Assembly (NCBI GenBank): GCA_037444775.1
Contig: JBBILU010000015.1
Span: forward strand, 1 to 31,229
From: JBBILU01 sp037444775
GTDB lineage: Bacteria; Patescibacteriota; Gracilibacteria; BD1-5; UBA6164
Direction: 5' to 3'
Length of the DNA stretch: 31,229 bases
This document shows positions 1 through 10,151 of the stretch, piece after piece. The notes beneath the pieces are model-generated. The model did not search any database. It was given only the letters and a program-made list of their open reading frames with translations, and was not told where the DNA came from. Every line of letters starts with the position of its first letter. The stretch's first letter is position 1. Both the position numbers and the translations under genes were made by a program.

Positions 1-1
1 G

Positions 2-1690
2 GAGGAGAGGGAGAAAGAGCCCTCACCCCAACCCTCTCCTTTGGAGGAGAGGGAGAAAGAGCCCTCACCCCAACCCTCTCCTTTGGAGGAGAGGGGGAAA
101 GAGCCCTCACCCCAACCCTCTCCTTTGGAGGAGAGGGAGAAAGAGCCCTCACCCCAACCCTCTCCTTTGGAGGAGAGGGAGTATACAAGGAATAGTATTA
201 GAAAAATTGATATTAAATCACCTTGATATATATTTGAATTAGCAAAAGAATTTAGACAAAATCCTACAAAATGAGAGGATTTATTATGGTTGCATTTAAA
301 AAATAATTGATTTGAATGATTTAAATTTAGGAGGCAACATCCTATTTGAAGATATATTGCAGATTTTTATTGTGAAGAATTAAGATTAGTTATAGAATTA
401 GATTGAAAAATTCATGATAATATAATTCAAATGGAATACGATAAAGAAAGAGATAATTTATTAAAGAATTATTGATTTAAAATAATAAGATTAAAAAATG
501 AAGAAATTATAGAAAACTCAAAAGATTTTATATATTTGAGAATTAAAGAAACACTTTCTTGTCCCCCTCTACTTCAAAGGAGAGGGGTTAGGGGTGAGGG
601 GATTGTTTGAAAGGTTAGGATAGGGGGCTTTCAAATTGCAATAATGGCTCCGACAGAGATTCTTGCAAGACAACACTTTGAATGAATGTACAATTTGTTC
701 TTTGAATTTTGAATTAGTTGTGAGTTATTGGTTTGATCTACAACGGCAAAAAATAAAAAAATTATAAAAGAAAAATTAAAAGTTTGAAATTTAGATGTGA
801 TTATATGAACACATGCACTTGTTCAAGAAAATGTTTTTTTTCAGAATCTTTGACTTGTTATAATTGATGAACAACATAGATTTTGAGTTAAACAAAGAGA
901 GGTTTTAGAAAAATGACTTTTAAATTTGAGTTGAATTATACCACATTCTCTTAATATGACTGCAACTCCAATTCCTAGAACTTTGGCTTTGACACTTTAT
1001 TGAGATCAAGATTTATCAATAATAAATGAATACCCAGTTTGAAGAAAAAAGATTTTTACAAAAGTAATTTCAAATGATGAACAAAGAGGGCAGGTAGAGC
1101 TTTTTATTAGAAATGAATTAGAAAAGGGAAGACAAGTTTTTTGGATTTCCCCACTTGTCGAAGAGTCAGAAAAAATAGATTTAGCAAATGCAATTAATAC
1201 TTTTGATAGTTTAGTAAATATTTTTCACCCTTTTAAAGTTTGACTTCTTCATTGAAAAATGAAAGCAAAAGAAAAGGAATGTACAATGTGAGAATTTAGT
1301 GAAAATAAAATTCAAATATTATCAAGTACTTCAGTTGTTGAAGTTTGAGTGAATGTACCAAATGCAACAATTATGTGTATTGAATGAGCAGAAAGGTTTT
1401 GACTTAGTCAATTGCATCAATTTAGATGAAGAGTTTGAAGATGAGATGTACAAAGTTATTGTTATTTATTTCCAAGTAAATGACAAAAAACAGATAGGCT
1501 TAAAGCTATGGAGCAAACAAATAATTGATTTGAGCTTGCTGAAATTGATTTAGAATTGAGATGACCTTGAGAAGTTTATGGATTAAGACAAAGTTGAATC
1601 CCAGATTTGAAAGTTGCAGATTTGAGAGATTTAGAATTAATTAGTGAAATTAGACAAGATATAGAAGAACTTTTTAACATAAAAAAATAA
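2..1690 (+). CDS. recG: ATP-dependent DNA helicase RecG, 3' part, interrupted in frame by a DUF559 endonuclease module
   Basis: RecG is a superfamily 2 helicase that remodels stalled forks and Holliday junctions. The N-terminal wedge domain and Walker A lie upstream of the window. From about base 625 the protein matches RecG in order: motif Ia (IAIMAPTEILARQH), motif II IIDEQHRFG at about 857, motif III MTATPIPRT, motif V (VVEVGVNVPNA), motif VI QFRGRVGRG and the C-terminal ELRGPGEVYGLRQSG region, then TAA. Motif Ia should follow Walker A closely, but here the frame is occupied from base 2 to about 605 by repeat-encoded PSPLEEREKEPSPQ peptides and a DUF559 domain. No TAA or TAG breaks the frame anywhere, and the right junction (about 540-608) has no UGA either, so the join does not depend on the code. 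Whether the helicase still works is unknown. The recG identity is secure; the upstream half is inferred. Confidence 0.93.
20..179. repeat. 42-bp GC-rich palindromic tandem repeat (about 4 copies)
   Basis: Units begin at 20, 62, 104 and 146 with ccctcaccccaaccctctcc, followed by tttggaggagaggg and a gagaaagag linker. A partial copy precedes base 20. Each unit holds an 8-bp stem (ccctctcc/ggagaggg) with a 6-nt loop. The 42-bp period keeps the recG frame and encodes PSPQPSPLEEREKE repeatedly. Copies are nearly identical; the third has one change (gggggaaag for gggagaaag), which implies recent duplication. GC content is far above the surroundings. Confidence 0.9.
563..601. repeat. Inverted copy of the palindromic repeat, right end of the DUF559 module
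   Basis: The sequence is ccccctctacttcaaagg followed by agaggggttaggggtgagggg. Its reverse complement closely matches the units at 20-179, so the two ends of the module form terminal inverted repeats. It is translated in the recG frame as PPLLQRRGVRGEG. Confidence 0.85.
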
Positions 1691-1755
1691 AAAAGTTTCA
1701 AATTCTTAAATAAATTTGTATTATCTGAAAAATCTTAAAATTTTATAATGTTTTT

Positions 1756-2793
1756 ATGACTTTATTGGAAATATTTTTTGTATTATCATGAATTATTATT
1801 TTGATTTTAGCTTTTAAAACTGCTAAAAAAGAAAAATTTAATGCTCTATATTTTGTGGTATTTTTATTTTGAGGAATTTTTCTTTTAATATTTACTTTTT
1901 CCCCAAATTTTCTTACAGAAGTATGAAAAATAGTTTGAGTGCAGAGATGATCAGATTTACTTGTTTATTCAAGTATAATATTTTTGATTTATTTTGTACT
2001 TTTATTATTAAATAAACATGTTGATAATAAAGATAGTATAACAGCTTTAGTCAGAGCAATAGCTATAGAAAATAGTAGTAAAAAAATTATTGAATGAAAA
2101 GAAGTTTTTGTAATTCCAGTTTATAATGAAGAAAAGGTTATAAAAAATACTATAGAAAATATTTTGGACAAGAATTATAAAAATATAATTTTGATTAATG
2201 ATGGTTCTATAGATAATACTAGAAATATTTTAGAAAAAATATCTTTGGAACACAAAAATATTATTCTACTTAATCACCTAAAAAACAGATGACAATGAGC
2301 ATCTTTAGAAACTTGATTTGAATATATTAGAAAATATTGAAAAGTTGATTATATAGTTACATTTGATGCTGATTGACAACATTCTTTAAAGGATTTGAAA
2401 AAGTTTTATGAAATTTTAGATAATAATAAAAAAATTGATATAGTTTTTTGAACTAGATTTTCTCATTGAAATACTACAAAAATTCCTTTATCAAGGAGAA
2501 TTGTTTTAAAATTAGCAATACTTTTTACTTTTTTTCTGTCTCAAATTAATTTATCTGATACTCATAATTGATATAGAGTTTTCAGAAGTAAAATTCTTGA
2601 TAAAATAAAAATTTCTATTGATTGAATGTGACATGCTTCAGAAATAATTGATTTAGTTTCAACTAAAAAAATAAAATTTGCTGAAGTTCCTGTTGAAATA
2701 CAATATACAGAATATAGTTTATCAAAATGAGTAAAAAATTCTCATGCATTTTGAATGGCTTTTAGAATTATTTGGAGAAAGATTTTTAAGTAA
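1756..2793 (+). CDS. Family 2 glycosyltransferase with N-terminal DUF2304 membrane domain
   Basis: The protein has 345 residues. The first ~95 residues have three hydrophobic segments matching DUF2304 (ending QRGSDLLVYSSIIFLIYFVLLLL), a domain often paired with polyprenyl-phosphate glycosyltransferases. From about residue 115 a GT2 domain follows: VFVIPVYNEEKVI, LINDGSIDNT, NRGQGASLETGFEYI, and the metal-binding TFDADGQH. SLSKGVKNSHAFGM near the end is typical of dolichyl-phosphate-mannose-synthase-like enzymes. It probably transfers a sugar from a nucleotide donor to a lipid carrier or membrane acceptor. The ATG at 1756 is used because the ATG at 1748 reaches TAG quickly in its own frame. 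The next glycosyltransferase starts 4 nt after its stop, so they are likely cotranscribed. The exact donor and acceptor cannot be told. Confidence 0.88.
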
Positions 2794-2797
2794 ACAT

Positions 2798-4003
2798 ATG
2801 AATAAAGTAAATATAATACAATTTATGCCCTATTTTCCACCTCATAAATGATGAGTTGAAACAGTTTGAGAAGAAATAGGAAAATATTGGATAAAGAAAA
2901 ACTTTTGAGAATTTATAAATATAGTTTCAGATATACCTCACCCTAACCCTCTCCTTATAGGAGAGGGAATAGAGGGTATTGAAAAAATCATTTTTAAATG
3001 AGAAATTATTTGATATAAAAAAGATAATTATGAAGTATTAGTTGCTCCAAGTTTTGAAATAATAAATAATTTTCCAATTTACAAATTTTGGACAAAAAAA
3101 TATAGATTAATTAATTTATATTTAAAAGAAAAAATATTAAGTCATAGAACTAATTTTGGAATTTTTACTCATACTAGATTTTTTGTGACAAGTTTAATTT
3201 GATGATTATTTGCAAGAAAATATAAATTAAAATGGATTCATATTGAACATTGAAGTGATTATGTAAAATTATGAAGTTTATTTAAAAGTAAAATAGCCTA
3301 TGTTTATGATAAAGTTATTTGAAAATGGATTTTTAAAAAAGCTGACAAAATAGTTGCAATAAGTGAAGCTTGTAAAAATTTTATAAATAGTAAGTTTATA
3401 AATAGGGAAATAGAGATAATTTATAATTGAATTAATTTTATTTCAAAACAAAAGCAAGAAAATGAATGAATTATAAAAATATGATTTGTTTGAAGACTTG
3501 TAAATCTAAAAGGAGTTGATTTATTTATAGAGGTTTTTAAAAATTTATCTAAAAGATTTAATAATATTGAATTAGAAATTGTTTGAGATTGAGAAAAAAG
3601 GCAAAGCCTAGAAAGGCAGGTTTCAATTTTGTGAATTACAGATAAAATAAATTTTTTATGATTACAAAATAGGAAATTTATAGCTAATAATTTTTTGCCA
3701 CAAATAGATATTTTTGTAAATCCTAGTTTTCAAGAATGACTTCCAACAACTGTTTTAGAATGACTTTTATCTTGATGTGTAGTAGTTGCAAGTGATGTAT
3801 GATGAACTTACGAAATTTCAAGTTTAGATGATTTAATTTTAGTAAAACCTTGAGATTTAGAAAGTTTAGAAAATTGACTTGAAAAAGCAATTTTAAATTA
3901 TAAAAATTTAAGATGAAAATCTAGTGAATTAGTTAAAGAAAAGTTTGATTGGGATAAAAATATAGAAAAGTATTTTAATTTGTGTAATAGTTTATGAAAA
4001 TAG
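2798..4003 (+). CDS. GT4-type glycosyltransferase (group 1) with a repeat-derived in-frame insertion
   Basis: The protein has 401 residues and a GT-B fold. The N-terminal half starts IIQFMPYFPPHKGGVETV, the usual glycine-rich loop. The donor half has IGFVGRLVNLKGVDLFI, LEIVGDGEKR and the EX7E-like FQEGLPTTVLEGLLSG followed by VVASDVGGTYEI. It likely acts in the cytoplasm or at the membrane on a surface glycan. Residues about 47-57 (PHPNPLLIGEG) are encoded by a GC-rich palindromic repeat at 2936-2968 that keeps the frame. It lies between a beta strand (FINIVSDI) and the following segment, probably in a loop. The start of the next gene overlaps its last 10 nt (ATGAAAATAG), indicating translational coupling. 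The acceptor is unknown. Confidence 0.88.
2936..2968. repeat. Palindromic repeat in frame within a glycosyltransferase gene
   Basis: The sequence is cctcaccctaaccctctcc followed by ttataggagaggga. The stem is ccctctcc/ggagaggg around a short loop, preceded by the cctcaccctaa arm, the same architecture as the recG repeats. It has no stop in the gene frame and adds about 11 residues. Confidence 0.8.
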
Positions 4004-5130
4004 TATCTTTTTTTGAATCTATAAAAATATGATGATGAGTTGAAAAAGTTCAAGCTAATTTAAGTAAATGATTAGTTGATTTATGATATGAATTTATACA
4101 TTTGGTTTTAGAAGATAAAGAACCAAGAAATGATTATAAATGAAAGATTGTTTCTTTGAATGAAAAATTTATTTTTGGTTTTTGAATCAGAAAAATAATC
4201 TCTCTTTTTAAGTTATCATATAGAGTCGCAAAATATTGCAATAAAGAAAAAGTTGACTTAATTATATGACAGGGAGATTTTTTTTATATGATTGTCTCTA
4301 TAAGTAAATTACTTTTTTGAAATAAGGTAAAATGTATTTGAGTTATTCATACTACAATTTGAATTTGGTCAGTTTATATAAAAAGTATTTTGATATATTT
4401 ACTTAAAAAACTAGATAAAATAGTTTTAACATCAAGCGATGAATATAATACATTTATTAAAAAATATAATTTCAAAAAAGAAAAGTTATTTTTGATAAAT
4501 AACTCTATTGATTTAGAAAAACTAGATTTTTATAAAGATGAACCTATTGAAGATGTAACTTTTGATAATTTTACATTTATAAATATTGCGAGATTAACCT
4601 ATCAAAAATGACAAGATAGGTTACTGAAAGCATATGATATGTTTTATGAAAAATATCCAAATTCACAATTAATTCTTTTATGAGAATGAGATTTAAAATA
4701 TGATTATTTAAATCTTAAAAATAGATTAAAATCATGTAATAATATTTATTTTTTATGAAATAAAACAAATTTTTATAAATATCTATATAAATCAGATTGT
4801 TTTATTCTAAGTAGTAATTTTGAAGGTTTCCCAATGATTTTAATCGAATCTCTATGTATGTGAAAAACAATTATTTCAACTTATTGTGAAACATGACCAA
4901 AAGAATTATTTGATTCTGCGAATTCTTTTGATGATATCAATAATAATATTTTAAAAACCAATTATTGATATGTAACTTCATTGAAAAATGATTCAATAAA
5001 GAATCTATTTATAGCTATGGAACAATGCTATAGAAATCAAAATATTAGTTACGATACTTCAGAATTTAGGCAAAAGTTTTCCATTAGTTACAATATTAAA
5101 AATTGGGATAATATAATAAATAATATCTAA
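3994..5130 (+). CDS. GT4-type glycosyltransferase
   Basis: The protein has 378 residues, with a GT-B organisation. The N-terminus MKIVSFFESIKIGGGVEKVQ has the GT4 glycine-rich loop. The donor half shows FINIARLTYQKGQDRLLKAY, LILLGEGDLK, IYFLGNKTNFYKYL and SSNFEGFPMILIESLCMGK, the EX7E-type motif, then ISTYCETGPKEL. It probably adds one sugar in the same pathway as its upstream neighbour, whose 3' end it overlaps by 10 nt. The stop codon lies inside the left arm of a terminator hairpin shared with the convergent minus-strand operon. The C-terminal part is more divergent than the donor site. Substrate unknown. Confidence 0.87.
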
Positions 5131-5150
5131 AATTTATAAGTTTAGATATT
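5122..5150. terminator. Bidirectional terminator hairpin between convergent genes
   Basis: A perfect 10-bp inverted repeat, aatatctaaa / tttagatatt, has a 9-nt loop and is followed by T-rich sequence on the plus side. It contains the TAA of the plus-strand glycosyltransferase (5128-5130) in one arm and the TAA complement of the minus-strand gene (5134-5136) in the loop. Both converging transcripts could end here. Confidence 0.6.
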
Positions 5151-6072
5151 TCTTTAATTTTTCTTTAAAATTATTAGGTAATTTAATATAAGTTGATTGA
5201 TCCAAAATATTTTTTGCTAGATTTGCCATATCTCACTTCCAATTTTTTATTCAATTTTTCATTCATTTCAAATGCATAAATCATATTGAAGATATTTTAC
5301 TTTTAAATGGGAATATAAAAGTTTCCATAGTTTTATCATTTACAAAATATGTATATTCTGAAATAGGGAATATTCAATGATCAAGATATAATCAAGCAAT
5401 TGGTGGTAATATCTTTGAATTTGGTTGAGAAATAGGAGTTTTTAATTCTCAATTAATATTATTTATATTTAATTGAGGAATAATTTGTAAATAATTTATT
5501 CAATTTTTTCTTATATTATCAGTAATTGATTTTAGTAAATTTTCATCATAAGTTATAATATCATCATCAAGTTTTGCTACATATTTATATGTAGTTTTTG
5601 ATAGAGTCCAATTATAGTAATATGAAAGTGCATGCACTGAATCATCACTTGTTTCAGACCATTTCTCATGACCTACTGGATATACTTCAGGACTATACTC
5701 ATAAAATTTTATTTTATTTGGAAATCTTCATACTAAGCTTTTACAAATTTCTTTTGTAGTATCAATAGAATTATTATCGACTAATATGATTTCATCAAAA
5801 AATGGCTCTTGAGATAATATGGTTATTTCTAAAAAATCATCAGCATTTTTTAATCTAGCAAAAAGTGATATTCAATTTTTTCTTTTTGTAATATCAAAAA
5901 TATCTTTTTCAATATAATACTCTTTTAATCATTCTATATTTTCATAATGTTGAAACTTTCAAAGTTTTTTTGATAATAAATTTCTTTTATAAGTTATAAT
6001 AAAAATTATTACTTTTATCAAAAATGGAACTTTTCATTTTATCATTTGCATTGATATATACTTTGAAATCAT
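5134..6072 (-). CDS. GT2-like glycosyltransferase
   Basis: The protein has 312 residues. After an N-terminal hydrophobic stretch (PFLIKVIIFIITY) there is a GT2-like core: GISLFARLKNADDFLEITI, FFDEIILVDNNSIDTTKEI and the DxD-type KLDDDIITYDENLL. It is the last gene of the minus-strand polysaccharide operon, 13 nt after the epimerase-like gene, and ends in the shared terminator loop. It likely adds one sugar to the growing polysaccharide unit. The first strand is unusual (ISLFARLKNADDF instead of a classic SIIIPTYNRE), as seen in divergent GT2 proteins. Family call fair, substrate unknown. Confidence 0.75.
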
Positions 6073-6085
6073 AATTTTAATACAG

Positions 6086-6772
6086 TTATGGATAATATTT
6101 TTTTATTAGTCTTTTTAAATAATCATTGTCAAAGTTTATATTTAGTTTTTGTACTATTGGTATTATATTATCGATATTAATAAAAGGAGTTCATCATAAA
6201 TCTTCAATTATATAATTTGCTTTTTTATCTATTATAGATTCAAAAGCTTGAACTATTTCTAATATAGAAAAATACATTTTATTTGCAATATTTATAGTTT
6301 TATTTCTAAACAAATTATTATCTATTATTTCCTTTGAAATCTTCCATAAGTCTTCAATATCAATTAAATTTCTTTGTGCATTTTTCCAAATAGTGAATGT
6401 TTCTCAACTTCTTATTTTATCAAATAAAAAATTAAGTAAAGTATTAGGATTTTTTGTAATTCAAATAGGGTTAGAAGTTCTAATTATAATATAGTTATCA
6501 GATAATTCTTTAATTATATTTTCTGCATTAATTTTATGCTTTACGTATAATGAGGTTGTTAAAGTTTCATCTGTAATACTACAAGTACTAAAATAAACAA
6601 ATAATTTATTTTTATTATTTCTTAATCCATTTTCTAATAAATCAATTTCTTTTTTAAATAATAATAAATCCGTATTCTGCGAGTTTGAAACTCAAGAAGC
6701 AAATATTAAAACACTATCATTATTAGTATAACTATTAAATGCTTTTGCAATTAATCAATTTCATATTATCAT
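6086..6772 (-). CDS. NAD-dependent epimerase/dehydratase-like protein (short SDR)
   Basis: The protein has 228 residues. It starts MIIGNGLIAKAF, a compact Rossmann glycine motif. It continues with VFASG-like strand LIFASGVSNS, then LFVYFSTCSI (the catalytic Ser/Thr strand of extended SDRs), a YVKHKINAE segment in the position of the YxxxK motif, and YIIIRTSNPIGI, the typical RxxNxYG-like strand. It is shorter than standard 300-residue epimerases. It probably modifies a nucleotide sugar or glycan precursor in this cluster. Spacing of 6 nt from the upstream gene and 13 nt to the downstream GT2 supports one operon. Start chosen at the ATG just before the Rossmann motif. Activity type not resolved. 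Confidence 0.7.
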
Positions 6773-6778
6773 AGTTTT

Positions 6779-7621
6779 TTAAATTAAATTATCTTCTATA
6801 AGTTTTTTGTAAGTTTTTTTGTAAAATAATTTATCTATTATTTTATGCATCAATCAATATTGGTTTAACTCTAATATGCAATAAATCTTGTAAATTAAAT
6901 CTCTAATATTATTATTAAATCAATGAGAATTTATTTTAGGGTATTCATATAATATTGGAAATGAAACTTTTTGAGTATATTTTAATAATTCATTTCTTAA
7001 AAGACAATACCAAAGTCTTTCTAGTGGAAAGTGATTTTTAAAAAATATTTCATTTTTATAATCTTTTTTATCTAAATCTTCATATAATTTAATTTGCTTC
7101 TTATAGAGATATTTTTGATAATTGGCTTTAGAAATTTTAAAAAATGCAGTTGAAAAAGTAAACTGAGTCATAAACAATCATTGTTTATGAAAATAATTTT
7201 CAGATTCATCCAGTTTTTTTATTATAGTATTCATATTTTTTACTATATATCTTCATGTAATTTTATAAAAACTATTTGAATTCTTAAGTAATTCTGAATT
7301 TTCAAAAACATAATCAAATATTTCAGATTCTCAAGCTCAATATCAATAATTAATTGCTAAATTAACATCTCAATTAAAAGTTAAAATTTCTAAATTTTTA
7401 TTAAAAGTTTTAGCTATATTTTTTATACTTTCAAATTCTTCTAAATAAGTATTTGAGTTTTCACAAAAAATAATATGACTAAAGTTACTTTGTGTTATGT
7501 AATATAACAAAGCTCTTATATAGTCTTTTTTTCTATTTTCAATATTTAAATCATTAGCTGATTTATTTTCTATATATTGATTCGGAGTAATGGTTCATGT
7601 GAGAAGAAGAGTATTATTCAT
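6779..7621 (-). CDS. Unknown polysaccharide-cluster protein, paralogue of the adjacent gene
   Basis: The protein has 280 residues. I do not recognise a named family. It starts MNNTLLLTGTITP, then ALLYYITQSNFSHIIFCENSNTY, LEILTFNGD, NYGYGAGESEIFDYVFENSELL and FYKITGRYIVKNM. The alternation of short hydrophobic strands with polar loops suggests a cytosolic alpha/beta enzyme, possibly a glycosyltransferase. The upstream gene encodes a protein with the same block order and many shared motifs, so the pair arose by duplication. Its ATG overlaps the end of that gene by 8 nt. There are no signal peptide or membrane segments. Position inside the operon argues for a role in glycan assembly. Confidence 0.72.
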
Positions 7622-8372
7622 ATTTATATAGTATTTTATCTAATATAAACGATATTTTACTTCAAATATTACACAATCATATTTTAAATAAAATCTTTAA
7701 AGGAAATGTAATTTTTATCATATTATTTCATTTCGAAAAAATAGGAAATATTTTTAAGTATCAACATGTGTTATTTAATAAAAAAATTCTTAATTCATTA
7801 TAATAAACATATTCTAAGCTATGATTTTTATTAACCTTATTTCATTTATTATATAAATATTCCTTATAAAAAGTATTATTTGTTTTATATAAAGCTGTGC
7901 AAGTAGAAAAAAAACTATAATTTACTCATTTAAAAAATAAATTATTTTGATGAATATGTCTTTCAATTATTTCATTTATATTCACACAAATATATCTTCA
8001 ACTTATTTTATACCAATTCTCAGAATTTTGTAATAACTTAGAATTATTTACAGCATAATCAATACATTCAGCATCTCAGTATCAATATCATATTTCCAAA
8101 GTTTTGTCATGATTTCATTCAAACTGCAATAATTCAAATTGTTTATTATAAATCTTACAAAGTTGATTAATAAAATCCAAATCTTTAAAATTATAATTAG
8201 AATTCTCACAAAATACAATGCAATTAAAATTACTTTGACTTATATAGTAAATTATTGCATTTATATATTCAAAATATCTATTATTAGGATTAAGAGATAA
8301 AGAGCTATATCACTGATTTAATATTTTCTGAGATGGAGATATTGTTCATGTTAAAAGTAAAGTTTTTGACAT
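7614..8372 (-). CDS. Unknown polysaccharide-cluster protein, paralogue of the downstream gene
   Basis: The protein has 252 residues. It starts MSKTLLLTGTISP, followed by AIIYYISQSNFNCIVFCENSNYN, FELLQFEGN, GYGYGDAECIDYAVNNSKLL and WYKISGRYICVNI. These blocks align one for one with those of the next gene (LLLTGTI, YYITQSNF, IFCENSN, GYGAGE, KITGRY). The conserved GYG-(A/D)-(G/A)-E and K-I-(S/T)-G-R-Y motifs are candidates for an active or ligand site. Its last 8 nt overlap the next start. I cannot assign a function. A sugar transferase is plausible from context only. Confidence 0.72.
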
Positions 8373-8386
8373 AACATAGGTTTATA

Positions 8387-9436
8387 TTATAAAAATATAT
8401 TTTTAACTTCTTCCTCAAAAATTAACTCTTGTTTTAATATTTCTTCTCTATAAATTCAAAAATCTTCAACTTTATTCTCATAGTTATTAAAAATTTCATT
8501 TATTTTACAATATATATTTTTTGCATTAAATTTCTCAAAACTATATTCTAATAAAATAGGGATATCACTATAAAATTTAGCTGATCATTTTATATTTGTT
8601 ATAATACAACATCACTGTAGTGCTGCTTCTCTTGGAATTCTATCCTTTCAAGGATGATTTCAGAAGTCTATATATACTTTTGCTCTCTTTAATAATAATT
8701 GAACTTCATTAGGAGTCATATTTATAATAGGAATAAATTTTAATTTATCACCATATAATTTTATTAATTTATTTGTATATTTAAATCACTTTTTTGGATT
8801 ATATGCTACTATATTTTCTTTTTTAGATATATCATATCAAGTATTTTTTATAAATTCATAGTTAAGATAATCACTTAACGGATAACAAATATATTTTTTA
8901 TTTTTATTTAAAATAAAATTTTCTGCATACTTACTTTGATAAAAATATAATATATTATTATCTTTGGGAATATATTTACATCATATTTTATTATTAATAA
9001 AAAAGAATAACCTATAAGAAAAATCATAAATTTTATTATTTATTCATATAATTTTTCATAATAATTTAATAATAAAAAATCATAAATTATAAAATGATAT
9101 TGGTATTCTTTTTTCAATTCAATCAACACTAAGTAACCATATTGATTTTTTAATAAAATTAAATTTATCAATTTCTTTTATGTATGCTTCAGGACAAATT
9201 AAGAAATTATTTTTATCATCAATTATATTATCAGCATAAGTATAACAAACATTAGGGTAATATTTATTATACAATTCAGGCATTGGGTTATCTATTTTTG
9301 GAAAATAAGCTATTTTTACATTAATTCATAAACAAGTTAATTTATATGCAAGTTGATGAAGAGCTTCAGGTCATCATGTAATTCATTTAGCTGGACATAA
9401 TACATATATTACTCAAGTATTTAATTTTTCTTTCAT
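8387..9436 (-). CDS. Glycosyltransferase-like protein (GT-B, group 1 type)
   Basis: The protein has 349 residues. The N-terminus VIYVLCPAKGITGGPEALHQLAYKLTC has the glycine-rich loop of GT-B enzymes, here GGPEALHQ. Later blocks are SIWLLSVDG, ENIVAYNPKKGFKY, LKFIPIINMTPNEVQLLLKRAKVYIDFGNHPGKDRIPREAALQGC and IITNIKGSAKFYSDIPI. The last matches the donor-binding region of rhamnosyl/galactosyl-type group 1 enzymes, with HPGKDRIPREA in place of EX7E. It lies 22 nt after the methyltransferase gene in the operon. It likely transfers a sugar, perhaps rhamnose or galactofuranose, whose donors are made by neighbouring genes; that substrate assignment is inference. Confidence 0.78.
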
Positions 9437-9458
9437 ATTTTTTTTAAATTTTATAAAA

Positions 9459-10148
9459 TTATTCTTTAATTCAAAAATATTCAATACTTATATTATTAAA
9501 AAAAATTCTATTTTTTTTAATTCAGCAATAATTAAATAATTCTTCTACAAGTGTTTTATTAAAAACATGAAAATGAGTATAAATTATAGGATTTATTAAA
9601 TAATTTTTATACCATTCATCTTTGGTAATAAAACTAGAGTCTTTTTTAATATCATAATTAGCAACAAACTCTTTGTTATGAGTAATATCACTTAAATTTA
9701 CATTATTTTTATAATCTTCAATTAAGTGCTGAATCGATGTAATTAACCTTTTATTATCAAAAGTTTTTTTATAATATGGAATTGAATGGTACATTATTCA
9801 TCATTTTTTTAATATTCTTCACCATTCTTTTATTGCCTTTATAGGATTAGTCAAATGTTCAATTGTATGAGAAGAAATTACATAATCAACACTATTACTT
9901 TCAATCATATTTAAATCATGTGCATCTGCTTTTATTGTTACAATATTTTGCACTCAAATATAATCATCTGAAATATTAATATCAATAATTTTATTTGCTT
10001 TTTTTAAATATATCTCATATAAAAAATTTACTTTTCATCATATTCTTACAACTATTTTATTTTTAAAAGGATTTTTAAAAAAATATGGAGTTTTAATTAA
10101 AAATGAAATAATATAATATAAAGCCAGTATTTTATTTATTACAATCAT
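9459..10148 (-). CDS. Class I SAM-dependent methyltransferase
   Basis: The protein has 229 residues. The Methyltransf_11-like core is clear in VDYVISSHTIEHLTNPIKAIKEWGRILKKGGIMYHSIPYY, where the HxIEHL and KKGG blocks correspond to motifs after the SAM-binding Asp. IIDINISDDY and IVTIKADAHDL fit the acidic loops. Motif I is atypical: VVRIGGKVN instead of the usual LDIGCGxG. The N-terminus is hydrophobic (ILALYYIISFLI) and may associate with the membrane. The gap from glf upstream is 3 nt, so it is translated with the sugar genes. It may methylate a sugar of the polysaccharide. Substrate unknown. Confidence 0.8.
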
Positions 10149-10151
10149 AAT

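Larger units (their letters stand above)
20..601 (+). mobile_element. DUF559 (Vsr-like) endonuclease module bounded by inverted palindromic repeats, in frame within recG
   Basis: Bases 181-560 encode a small domain typical of DUF559 proteins, which have a PD-(D/E)XK-type fold related to Vsr repair endonucleases. It reads LLWLHLKNN, FRRQHPIGRYIADFYC, LRLVIELDGKIHD, then DKERDNLLKNYGFKIIRL. The conserved acidic residues (D of ADFYC, E and D of IELDG) and the H of KIHD are present. On the left lie four tandem copies of a GC-rich palindromic unit. On the right (563-601) lies a copy of the same unit in inverse orientation, so the module has terminal inverted repeats of about 35-39 bp. Everything is in one frame with RecG. 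DUF559 genes are often found beside such repeats; that this module is mobile is inference. The left edge may extend beyond the window. Confidence 0.72.

Noticed and set aside
20..179. Tandem repeats suggesting a CRISPR array
   Set aside because: Units are directly adjacent with a fixed 9-nt linker and no variable spacers; the array is in frame with recG and no cas genes are near.
41..226. Independent small gene starting at TTG within the repeats
   Set aside because: Its end at 226 is a UGA, which is glycine here; the frame continues through DUF559 into RecG and is also open upstream.
181..605. Intein in RecG
   Set aside because: No N-terminal Cys/Ser splice block or C-terminal HN-Cys/Ser/Thr junction is visible; the ends are palindromic repeats instead.
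1353..1553. Short plus-strand open frame inside the recG end
   Set aside because: It lies out of frame over RecG motifs V and VI, which are unmistakable in the recG frame.
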